From: Pedosphaera parvula Ellin514
GTDB taxonomy: Bacteria; Verrucomicrobiota; Verrucomicrobiia; Limisphaerales; Pedosphaeraceae
NCBI RefSeq assembly: GCF_000172555.1
Contig: NZ_ABOX02000028.1
Coordinates: 17,302 to 81,301, forward strand
Reading direction: 5' to 3'
Length of the DNA: 64,000 nt
The position numbers were made by a program, and so were the translations under genes. The notes beneath the pieces were generated by a model. The model was not told where the DNA came from. It saw only the letters and a program-made list of their open reading frames with translations, and did not search any database. Every line of letters starts with the position of its first letter. The stretch's first letter is position 1. Positions 57,101 to 64,000 of this stretch are shown in pieces.

Positions 57101-59706
57101 GGGACCTTAAATTCAGCAACGGTCGACTCTATAGCTCTTCAGGTCAGGTGCTGGATCCATATGCCCCGGTGCTCATCGGCTCACTTTCAGCCTCAGGAAC
57201 CAAGGCGATTGATCCTGACGTGGGACGGGCATTCTACCTTTCGCAGAATGGAACAAATTGGGAACTCCGTGCCTTTGATTTGGCAACACTCCAATCCACG
57301 GGAACGCAGGTCGTCGCCAACGTGCAAGGCACTCCAAGCAGTCTGGTCCGCTGCGGCACTGATCGCCTCGCCTTCCGCACCTCCAGCAACCAACTTTTTA
57401 TCGTCCATAGCCAATTGGTGCCGACCAATCAAGTCGGATTTGCAGACTTGGCTGTCAGTCAGCAGGCCGCGCAGGATCATTCAGCCCCCAACGAAACTTT
57501 GCGATTTACGATTACGGTGACCAACCGCGGCCCAAGTGCTGCAACCAACGTGCTCCTCGCGATCCAACCACCCGCACCCATCGCGTCGTTGACAATTCAA
57601 CTGCCTCAAGGATCGAGCTCCAATGTCAACGGCAATTACCTTTGCAACCTCGGCACGGTTGGGGTTGGCCAAAGCCTGGCTGTCGTCCTGAGCACAGTTA
57701 TCACCAACTCGGCACGGTATTCGAATTCAGTCAGTGTTTCAGCATATACGCTTGATTCAAATCCTTCCAATAATACATCCGCCATTGACATGCAGGGGCT
57801 CTTCTTCCAACGCTCCGATAGCACGAAAATTTACACCGCCGCGACCACTGCAATGGCCTACGATCCCGTGGGACAACGATTGTTTGCAGCCTTGTCTCCC
57901 AGCGGCGCGACCAACCAACTCGCCTGGTTCGATCCGCAGTCGGGAGTGATGATGGGAAGTAAAATCCTAGATATCATCTCGCCTACCTCGATGCTGATTA
58001 CTGAGGATGGCCAGTATCTGTATCTCTCCTCCAAGAACATCGGACAGGTGCAGCGAATCAATCTGCCCTCGCTAACTGTGGATCTGAGTTTCACGCCACC
58101 CGGCGCAACGGCTGTCCCTGCCTTGGCCTTGGTGCCGGGAAATCCAAGATCAGTCGTCCTCACTTACTGGGTCACCAATACCCCCATCGCAGCTGTCTTT
58201 GACGACGCAACGCCGCGCCCCAATCAGATTATTGGCAACCAGTTTACCTTGTTGGCTGGGGCTACGGATGCACCTGCGGTCTATGGCTATTCCTATGTCG
58301 GTACGGGGATTCCGGACGTCTATCGAATGAACCTTACGGCCTCTGGGATGCAGCCCCTTGACTACGGACCAAAGGATACTCCATGGGGGAACCAGACGCA
58401 GATGAGCTATGCTTCAGGTCGATTGTTCTTCGCGAGCGGCTCGGTAATGAATCCGTCCAGCTGGACCCAGGAACAAAGTTTTACATTGCCGTACTACGGG
58501 CTTTCCATGGCCCTGCTTCCTGGCGCAGACCGCGCCACGTTTTTGACCGGCGATAGCGTCAGTGGGTTCCTTGCTCATTTTTGCATCGATTCCATCAGCA
58601 GCCGGCAGCAGTTGGCTCAAATTGATGTCCGTCTCAGCACTTTGGGATTTGGGAATCTCACGTACTGTGGCGCCGATCGGTTTGCCTTTCGCAGTCCGAA
58701 TGAGATTGTGTTTATTCGGTCCAGCGCCATCCCGGCCGCAGACCTGACCTTGCATTCGTCTCTCTCCACCAATCAAATCATGGTCGGGGACACCGTGAGT
58801 CTTCAGTTGGTGGTTTCGAATGCTGGTCCGTATGCGGTCTCCGGCGTATTCCTTAGCAACAACCTGCCCGTCGGCCTGAACATTGTTACTTCCTCTCTGA
58901 CTCAAGGAACGGTCAATGCCAATGCACACCAGGTAATTGCTTCCATTGGGACACTCGCAACGAATGGCACGGCGACACTCAATCTGGTTCTTTCGCCAGA
59001 CGGAGCAACTTTGGGCTCCGTGACAGTCTCAAGCGACGTGTCCGGATCAAATCTTTCCGATCCAATTCCCTTCAATAACCACGCCATTCAGCAACTTCTG
59101 GTGTTGCCAAAGGATAGCGATCACGACGGGATTCCCGACGACTGGGAATTGGCGCATGGGCTTAATCCGTTCGATGCCTCCGACGCGCTGTTGGATTCGG
59201 ACTGTGACGGAAAATCCAATCTTGAAGAGTATCTGGCGGGCACTGACCCGATGGTGTTCGACGGTTTGAGAATTGTTTCCATGCAGTCTGACCACGATGG
59301 CGGGTTTAAACTAGTGGTGCACGGCGCCATTGGGAAAACCTATGCCATCGAGACCTCAACCAATGTTACCGAATGGTCAGAACTCAAATCATTCGTATGT
59401 ACTGCAGACAATCAAGAGGTTCGGGTTCTCTCGACAGGCTCCATTCAAAAATCCTTCTATCGTCTCCATACCTCGACTAATGCGCCGCTGCCTCTGCTGA
59501 CTTTGATCAACAGCTCAGCCGCCACCAATGCACCTTTGCTCCAGGTTACTGCTCCACCCGGATATTATTATGCCTTGCAGACCTCAACCAACCTGGTGGA
59601 TTGGACCGTGGCAACAAATTTCTACGCCACCTCCTGCACTTCCCTGATCTCGGGCTCCCACTCCCCCGTGACTGGAAGCGTCTTTTATCGGGTGAAATCC
59701 GAGTAA
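54142..59706 (+). CDS. Giant secreted surface protein, C-terminal part (same gene after frameshift)
   Basis: This part has 1854 residues and opens with VAGVDYGVSAIII. That is the exact continuation of the broken third propeller: inserting one base restores ISRDDLLYVAGVDYG. It carries the rest of propeller 3 and propellers 4-6, each followed by a DUF11 domain (for example DVAISLVHRPAPYIFG and DLTLHSSLSTNQIMVGD). A calcium-binding thrombospondin type 3-like segment (DSDHDGIPDDWELAHGLNPFD) follows. Two 'IETSTNVTEW / LQTSTNLVDW...FYRVKSE' ends close the protein. It has no signal peptide of its own, so on its own it would not be exported. It shares no promoter of its own that can be seen. Confidence 0.85.
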   Translation: MAGVDYGVSAIIIPGLTLANQFVINPMDPKGFAYDMKIVPGLNQTVVVASKSRTDNSTWLGAYEQGILRTNSDFFYSTGLSLEFGNDPSLLYSEDYTGAGFRRYTVDAGGITLLDGTASLLPTFTPMDIVWNAGRIYSSVGNVINPINRTIVGTIAGIPAGSRVVYDTVEGRVFYLCPGANQAVLRAFDGPTLLPIGSRTIPGVSGSTANFVRWGIDGFAFTTSSGQLISFHSSLVATNPPADVAISLVHRPAPYIFGSNVQATITITNTGPNVATDVAWANTLPVGTIIANATSSSGSLVIASNTVSGVLPTLAVGASATVSVVFLPSATGIVTNQVVVTSSSIDPVFTNNLYSALLWVQPASGLPATISLGLPVKDLERDPIRPLLYASFGANAGAIANSVAIIDPINGSISSPVLVGSDPGKLAASPDGQFLYVALDGEGVVKKLALPNLSWVGSFPVPQNQTVSRMVVSPVNSDMVVIRRMPDAITSLHIAGVHQPGELGSQGLFAFSQASGQLFGCDGFHSNVKLYQLNTGTNGLTLLDGQAGKQSQSTDLKSSSAFLFFNGGMIVNPATKRVRAVMPVPYNSLVEPDSGCGRAFYLTPAGSTWTLRAFDIDQGIEVGSLPIVLSGTPQRLLRWGTDGLALYTANSQILILRGQLVPTNPPIDLVIHQSVGSSIATTNDTLNISLQLTNLGPVTASGVVVTQAFSLSVTNLTFGGTDGTATYTNGIATWRVGNLSTGTVASLNVSLRVLKPGTFTVSAGAYHNLNDSFWGNNTALNSINIFNPAASNVLQVLLPTRDLVYDAVRDRLYASTPATNGLAGNLVAVIDPASGTMERAFPAGSEPDQLALSEDSRFLHTALDGAMGVQRFDLQSNIADLSFSFGTNDIYFAQDLKVQPGHPETIAASLGSFNFASGYPSDVVVYDAGVPRSLRGGPSRGVTFSSEGSYLFGYVSPSLSFGFMRMKLGDAGFVSSENLPGFTSGPGDLKFSNGRLYSSSGQVLDPYAPVLIGSLSASGTKAIDPDVGRAFYLSQNGTNWELRAFDLATLQSTGTQVVANVQGTPSSLVRCGTDRLAFRTSSNQLFIVHSQLVPTNQVGFADLAVSQQAAQDHSAPNETLRFTITVTNRGPSAATNVLLAIQPPAPIASLTIQLPQGSSSNVNGNYLCNLGTVGVGQSLAVVLSTVITNSARYSNSVSVSAYTLDSNPSNNTSAIDMQGLFFQRSDSTKIYTAATTAMAYDPVGQRLFAALSPSGATNQLAWFDPQSGVMMGSKILDIISPTSMLITEDGQYLYLSSKNIGQVQRINLPSLTVDLSFTPPGATAVPALALVPGNPRSVVLTYWVTNTPIAAVFDDATPRPNQIIGNQFTLLAGATDAPAVYGYSYVGTGIPDVYRMNLTASGMQPLDYGPKDTPWGNQTQMSYASGRLFFASGSVMNPSSWTQEQSFTLPYYGLSMALLPGADRATFLTGDSVSGFLAHFCIDSISSRQQLAQIDVRLSTLGFGNLTYCGADRFAFRSPNEIVFIRSSAIPAADLTLHSSLSTNQIMVGDTVSLQLVVSNAGPYAVSGVFLSNNLPVGLNIVTSSLTQGTVNANAHQVIASIGTLATNGTATLNLVLSPDGATLGSVTVSSDVSGSNLSDPIPFNNHAIQQLLVLPKDSDHDGIPDDWELAHGLNPFDASDALLDSDCDGKSNLEEYLAGTDPMVFDGLRIVSMQSDHDGGFKLVVHGAIGKTYAIETSTNVTEWSELKSFVCTADNQEVRVLSTGSIQKSFYRLHTSTNAPLPLLTLINSSAATNAPLLQVTAPPGYYYALQTSTNLVDWTVATNFYATSCTSLISGSHSPVTGSVFYRVKSE

Positions 59707-59736
59707 GTGTGAACAGCCGGGAGGAGGCATACAAGC

Positions 59737-60402
59737 GTGGACGCCAGTCGCTCTATCCGACGAAGATTAGGAGACCAAGCGGATGCCAACGAGAAGCGAC
59801 TTAAAGCAGGGCTGGAAGATGCAGGAGAACCACAACCACTCCATTTTGTTCTGCAAGGTTCCTACGCGATGCGTACGACGGTGCAGCATCCAAAGAATGA
59901 TTACGACATTGACGATGGAGTTGTCTTCTCGCGTGAATTTTTGAAGGGAGCACAAGGGGCCGATAAGACCGCTCTCGATGCGCGAAAAATGGTATGTGAG
60001 GCGCTTTACGACGATGCTTTCAATCGGGTGCCCGAAGTGAGGACTAACCGTGTTCGCGTGTATTACAACGAGGGCCATCATGTTGATGTTCCCGTGTATC
60101 GAATGGAGAACCCGGATTCAGAAAGTACGCTTTATGAGTTGGCTAGTTCCGACTGGAAGGAGTCGAACCCAGAAGCGGTGACTAAATGGTTTCAAAAGCA
60201 ACTTGAAGCAAAACATTTGTCTGAGGAAAAGGATGGACACCATCAAATGAGGCGGCTGCTCCGATTGCTTAAAAATTCGCCATTAGCCGTGACAGCTGGA
60301 ACATGCCAAGCGGTTTCGTCCTCACCGTGCTCACGGACGAGAAATATTCGACCTATCAACAGCGTGAGGATCAGGCCTTTTACAATCTTCTCCAGGTATT
60401 GA
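59737..60402 (+). pseudogene. CBASS CD-NTase (cyclic oligonucleotide synthase), N-terminal part
   Basis: The frame shows the CD-NTase core: HFVLQGSYAMRTTVQHP (GS motif), NDYDIDDGVVF (catalytic acidic pair), VRVYYNEGHHVDVPVYR (third acid), ELASSDWKESNPEAVTKWF and MRRLLRLLKN. These enzymes make cyclic nucleotides on phage attack. The N-terminus is incomplete: upstream residues NSREEAYKRGRQSLYP occur in another frame (from 59709), so a first frameshift lies near 59757. The frame is lost again after LLKN near 60277, where one missing T would give FAISRDSWNMPSG. It follows the giant gene by 3 bp, with no promoter or effector gene upstream. It is probably inactive. Confidence 0.85.
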
Positions 60403-60704
60403 AATCTCGTTTGGATTATAATTTGGTTGTTCAGCATCCAATCCTCTTTGAAAGCCTTACCGTGACTAACGACGATGCTTGCATGAGAGAGTTGCGTGAG
60501 CGAATAAAGTGGGCACTTTCGGAACTTGAGGTTTTGAAGACAACCGACTCAAAGGCAAAGGCTTTGAAAGCGTGGAAGAAGGTGTTTAATACTGACTACT
60601 TCGATGATTGGATTGAAGAAAATAATGCAAACTGTTCCGTAGTTATCGCGAACGAAGAACCGACCGGGCCGGTTCTCAAAGCTGGAGGAGGCCGGTTTGG
60701 CTGA
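60303..60704 (+). pseudogene. CBASS CD-NTase, C-terminal part
   Basis: This frame continues the CD-NTase: MPSGFVLTVLTDEK, REDQAFYNLLQVLKSRL, DDACMRELRERIKWALSEL and ALKAWKKVFNTDYFDDWIEE, the usual helical end of this CD-NTase group. Its stop overlaps the Cap2 start (60697) by 8 bp, as in intact CBASS operons. It is separated from the N-terminal part only by the one-base deletion near 60277. Confidence 0.85.
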
Positions 60705-61437
60705 GCGATCTAAAATTGTTCAGCAGTTGCGAGAGGAACAAATCAGGGAGATCAATGAGTTCCTGATCTCTAATTTCTCTGCCCGGCTTCTCACTGACCA
60801 TGAGCTAGCTCACGAAGGGCGCATCTTCGCGGGTTGGCTCATCGAGATATCCGCGGACGGACGCCAATTCGGTGTCCGTGTCCTAATTGGAAGAGAGTTT
60901 CCCTTCCATCCCCCCGAAATATATCTACAGGATGCTTCCTACCATCTTAAATTCCCACATGTTGAGAAAACTGGGAAGCTCTGCCTGACTCCCGTTCAAG
61001 CCTCATTCTCTCCCGCACGCCCGAAGCAGATGGTGAAATATCTTCTTGATCAAGCTCGTCAACTGCTTGTGGATTCGCTCGCCGGGACAAACCGTGAGGA
61101 TTTTATTACCGAATTCCAAAGTTATTGGCCAGGTCACCTACCTGAAAAAACTGTTCCCTTCTACCGTATTCTGGAACCAAAAGAGGAAAGCCGGATCGTT
61201 CATTATTGGTCAGGGAGCACCTTTACGCTATTTGCGGAGACAATTGCTGAATGTCGCGAGTGGGTCAAAAATATCAACGGCGGCAGTTTGCCGAAAGGAA
61301 TGGAGATCTACCCCTCCGTTTTTGTCTGGTTGCAAACGCCGCTGTATCCGGATGACTACCCAATGACTACCCAGTTACAAGTGCGACCTTCCGACGTTTG
61401 GCACAATCGTCGAACCCGAACATTGACCAACTTCTGA
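60697..61437 (+). pseudogene. CBASS Cap2, E2-like (ubiquitin-conjugating-fold) part
   Basis: This frame has 246 codons and begins MAERSKIVQQLREEQ. The E2-like core shows FPFHPPEIYLQD and HVEKTGKLCLTPVQ, with the catalytic Cys in GKLCL. In type II CBASS, Cap2 uses its E1 and E2 parts to attach the CD-NTase C-terminus to target molecules, priming it. The normal protein continues RPSDVLAQSSNPNIDQ; here one T is missing near 61395. The E2 frame therefore stops at 61437 and the E1 part is in another frame. Confidence 0.83.
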
Positions 61438-61863
61438 CTAAGATCGCTCCTCAGAATGCACGAACTCTGGCAGTAACGTTTGGGTTCCCAACAAGCGAAG
61501 GAGCAGTTTTTGCAGGCTTGGTGCTGAAAGAGCCGAAAATCAACTCGATCGCCAGTAAGGTTACTCGCAATTCCAAGACTGACGGTTTCCGGCAGGGAAG
61601 AATCCCTAATGACGTTCTTCTGAATAGGTATTTTGGGGCAACGTCTGCTAGTGGATCAAGTGTGTTTCGGGCCGATGCTGCGTGGATTCAAAAGCGGGGT
61701 GGTAGTGGGCGCAATTCTGAGCTGCACAAAAAGCGCGTTGGTATATTCGGTTGTGGTGCGTTGGGAGCAGATATCACTTTCCTTCTTGCCAAAAAGTGGA
61801 GTGGGTGCCCTTTACCTCGTGGACAATCAGGTGCTTTCGGTCGACAATGTCGGGCGACATCTG
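61398..61863 (+). pseudogene. CBASS Cap2, E1-like (ThiF) part, truncated
   Basis: The frame opens LAQSSNPNIDQLLTKI, then FGFPTSEGAVFAGLVL, then the nucleotide-binding HKKRVGIFGCGALGADITFLLAKK. An extra A in a run of five near 61795 shifts the rest, which reads SGVGALYLVDNQVLSVDNVGRHLL in another frame. After GRHLL, near 61863, homology ends, and the sequence becomes the 3' edge of the oppositely oriented surface gene. The catalytic-Cys half of E1, Cap3 (JAB protease) and any effector are missing. The system is decayed and truncated. Confidence 0.83.
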
Positions 61864-64000
61864 CTAAGTGAAGTTACAAAAGTTATTGCAAAAATGTCCG
61901 TAACCAAAAGGTTTTTGCCAGTATGCCTGCTTTGCGCCGGGTTTCCGTCCTGCTGAGGGAAAGGACCCAGCGTTCGGCAAAGGAAGCAGTCGACCTGGAT
62001 CAGTTCCAATTCCAACAGAAGAACCAACGCTTCCGGTGAGTGGATCGATGGTGACGACACTTTGTCGGTATGCTGTGGAGCTTCCAAGGACGCCAGCCAA
62101 GATCTTTTGATGCACTGGATCATAAGCAAAGTCCGAAATGGGCAAGTTTAGAACCTGGGCCGCGATGATGTCGAATGGGTTGCTTAGGCCACTATGCCCA
62201 AGACCATCAGTCACAGTGATCACAACACCCGTGTTCGCAGCCGCCAGAGTTACAGGCCCGCTCCATACTCCGTTGGTGAATGGTCCAACGACGAATGGTT
62301 GAACGGTGACGCTTCCTGAGGCTCCACTGGCCGCAAGATTAGCGTTTCCAGAGTAGCCGCTGAGAACTATTCCGCTGAGATTTTCAGCGTAAACGGTCAG
62401 AGTGAACGGTTGCCCCGCTACCTGGATAGAAGGAAAGGGCGCGACGGCGAATTGGGAAATGCCATTGTCTATCACCATTACGCTCCGGATGGCATTGGTA
62501 AAGCCGACAGCGCTGGCTGTCACGAGAACAAACTGATTGCCATCGTTTAACGTGTCATTGGGCGCGATGACATTGAATGATGCGCTGGTTTGTCCGGCCG
62601 CAATGGTCAGACTGTCAGGTAACAGTAATTTCGTGGGAATGTTGTTGGTAAAACTGATAACCAGATTGGACGTCAGAATCCCTGAGAGGGAGACGGTGCC
62701 TGCATTGGTAATCATGCCACTGCCAGCTGTGATTTGAGTCGGTAAGCCCAGCGTCAGCCTGAAGTTTTCATTGTCTGTAACTTGAATCGTTCCCTGGCCA
62801 GAAGTCCACCCGGGCACGGTCGCGGAAATCATCGCCGACACGTTGCCATCAATCCGGTTGTTATCGGGTGCGATGATGCTGAAACCGACTGAAACCTGTC
62901 CTGCAGGCAAAACGACGTAGTCTGGAACCTGGAGCCTATCGGGTTGATTCGAAGAGAGGCGGATGCGGACCGGTTGGGCAGAGGGTGCACTAGAAAAAAT
63001 GGACCCTGAAATGGAGGCGCTTTCGGTGACGAACGAAGGGACCGAGACTGTTAGCGTGAGGCCGGATTGATCGTAATTGGTGATGGTGTCGCTGGCAGTC
63101 TCCCATCCAGAAGCCGATGCAAGAATGGTGACCGCCAGCGGTCCGGTCACCAAACCATCATTAAAATTGGTGACGTTGAAAAGGGCATTGGTCTGTCCCG
63201 CGAGGACTGTGACATTGGCGGGCACTGCAATTTCAAGTGGCAGGCTGCTGGAAAGCGTCACCGTGAGATTGTTGGTCAAAGGCTGTGGCAGACTGACAAT
63301 GCCTTGTCCAACTAATCCCGGAGTCGCTTTGAAAGCTGCGTGGGGCACCTGCAGTGCCAGTGCATCGCGACGTCTTACCAGCAGTGGTGTGCTGTCACCG
63401 GAATGCCCCGCATTCTCGTCTGCGCGAAGGATTGCGTTCGTTGCGCCAGTGCCAGCTACGATCTGCCCACTCCAAACGCCATTGGTAAGGTAGACGAGCG
63501 AAGGCTGGGTAGGAGAAATGGTGTATCCACCTAGAAACGGGATGGACAAACCCGGGTTAAACACGCCAATGCTATTGGTAGTCAGCAGCCAATCCGCCGA
63601 ATTGTGATGGCTAAGATAACCGCTTCGTTGATAGGAAAAGGTGGGGGATGAGAAGTTGATGATGCCAGGGGGGCCGCTCCATAGATCATTATCAATTGAT
63701 ATAGGCAGCGTAATTAGCCCTGGCAACGCAAGCTGACCTGCGCAAAAGAAATCAATTCCATTGCCACCGGCATCAAGGAGCAGAACCACCTCAGGGAAGT
63801 TGGGAGAAGTGAACCAATTCAGATTGATACCAGTGGCGAAAGCGGGGTATGATCCGGGAAAGGAGCCGCCTCCGGTAACTTGGAAAACCCCTCCACTGGG
63901 ACAAATGGTGCCCGTTGGGAACGCAAACGTCACCCGTGGTGCCGGCCAACTCGTACTATCATAGAAAACGACCTTCCATCCGCTCACATCCACTGGATTT
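61864..64000 (-). CDS. Second giant secreted surface protein (5' end beyond window, 3' end lost at CBASS junction)
   Basis: The open minus frame enters from the right edge (NPVDVSGWKVVFYD in the first visible codons) and runs to a stop at 61864, about 712 residues. It shows a lamin-tail-like domain (VDVSGWKV, DNDLWSGPPGI), then beta domains (YTISPTQPSLVYLTNG). Three Calx-beta domains follow (ILASASGWETASDTI, ISATVPGWTSGQGTI, VTASAVGFTNAIRSV). A propeller then starts (VLNLPISDFAYDPVHQKILAGV, VVTIDPLTGSVGSSVGIGTDPGRL), the same module as in the giant gene at 48320. After GRL it turns into unrelated residues (AGSFPSAGRKPGAK), so the gene has lost its 3' end. Confidence 0.8.
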   Translation of the reverse strand, partial: NPVDVSGWKVVFYDSTSWPAPRVTFAFPTGTICPSGGVFQVTGGGSFPGSYPAFATGINLNWFTSPNFPEVVLLLDAGGNGIDFFCAGQLALPGLITLPISIDNDLWSGPPGIINFSSPTFSYQRSGYLSHHNSADWLLTTNSIGVFNPGLSIPFLGGYTISPTQPSLVYLTNGVWSGQIVAGTGATNAILRADENAGHSGDSTPLLVRRRDALALQVPHAAFKATPGLVGQGIVSLPQPLTNNLTVTLSSSLPLEIAVPANVTVLAGQTNALFNVTNFNDGLVTGPLAVTILASASGWETASDTITNYDQSGLTLTVSVPSFVTESASISGSIFSSAPSAQPVRIRLSSNQPDRLQVPDYVVLPAGQVSVGFSIIAPDNNRIDGNVSAMISATVPGWTSGQGTIQVTDNENFRLTLGLPTQITAGSGMITNAGTVSLSGILTSNLVISFTNNIPTKLLLPDSLTIAAGQTSASFNVIAPNDTLNDGNQFVLVTASAVGFTNAIRSVMVIDNGISQFAVAPFPSIQVAGQPFTLTVYAENLSGIVLSGYSGNANLAASGASGSVTVQPFVVGPFTNGVWSGPVTLAAANTGVVITVTDGLGHSGLSNPFDIIAAQVLNLPISDFAYDPVHQKILAGVLGSSTAYRQSVVTIDPLTGSVGSSVGIGTDPGRLLPLPNAGSFPSAGRKPGAKQAYWQKPFGYGHFCNNFCNFT

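Overview
The window looks like chromosome from a soil- or freshwater-type Verrucomicrobium, most likely near Pedosphaera/Limisphaerales. This is an inference from protein style, not from a 16S gene. The signs are very large secreted proteins whose C-termini carry a 'TSTN...W...YR' signature, a prepilin-like protein with a C-terminal H-X9-DG-type end, many Calx-beta, DUF11, MBG and LamG-like surface modules, and a DDE transposase related in style to those abundant in that group. Ordinary housekeeping genes are mixed with decayed accessory islands.

Layout. (1) 1-2713, minus strand: a partial propeller-PHP hydrolase behind a TrpG/PabA amidotransferase. (2) 2714-8850: an accessory island. It holds a PD-(D/E)XK-like nuclease gene and an orphan Rhs C-terminal toxin tip of Tox-REase-7 type. 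An insertion sequence with a 7-bp target duplication splits the tip exactly. A HEAT-repeat immunity candidate, an Imm26 gene and a further small immunity-like gene follow. (3) 8894-24000: aroB, a gingipain-fold secreted protein, a secreted EEP nuclease/phosphatase, an aldo/keto reductase, an ankyrin protein, a duplicated CsgG-like protein, an HxlR regulator with a QueG-SCP2 fusion under a paired operator, a prepilin-like protein and a DUF481 outer-membrane protein. (4) 24219-38600: topB, a tyrosine recombinase, a LuxR-type regulator, an MBG-repeat surface protein, a secreted MBL hydrolase, tRNA-Phe, a receiver protein, an NtrB/NtrC pair, a cupin and an LptF/G permease. (5) 38685-43113, minus strand: an SDR gene and a prpBCD methylcitrate operon. 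(6) 43321-47607: a beta-lactamase-fold/NamZ fusion, small genes and tRNA-Ala. (7) 47900-64000: half a tRNA gene, a giant surface protein gene broken once by a frameshift (six propeller-DUF11 modules), a decayed type II CBASS fragment (CD-NTase plus Cap2 E2-E1), and a second giant surface gene running the other way whose 3' end is lost at the CBASS junction.

The most interesting structures are the Rhs toxin interrupted by an IS (excision in silico restores the toxin frame), the array of immunity genes beside it, and the CBASS remnant. The remnant has several single-base frameshifts, has lost its effector and Cap3, and is wedged between two giant adhesin-like genes. Both loci read as recently inactivated conflict systems.
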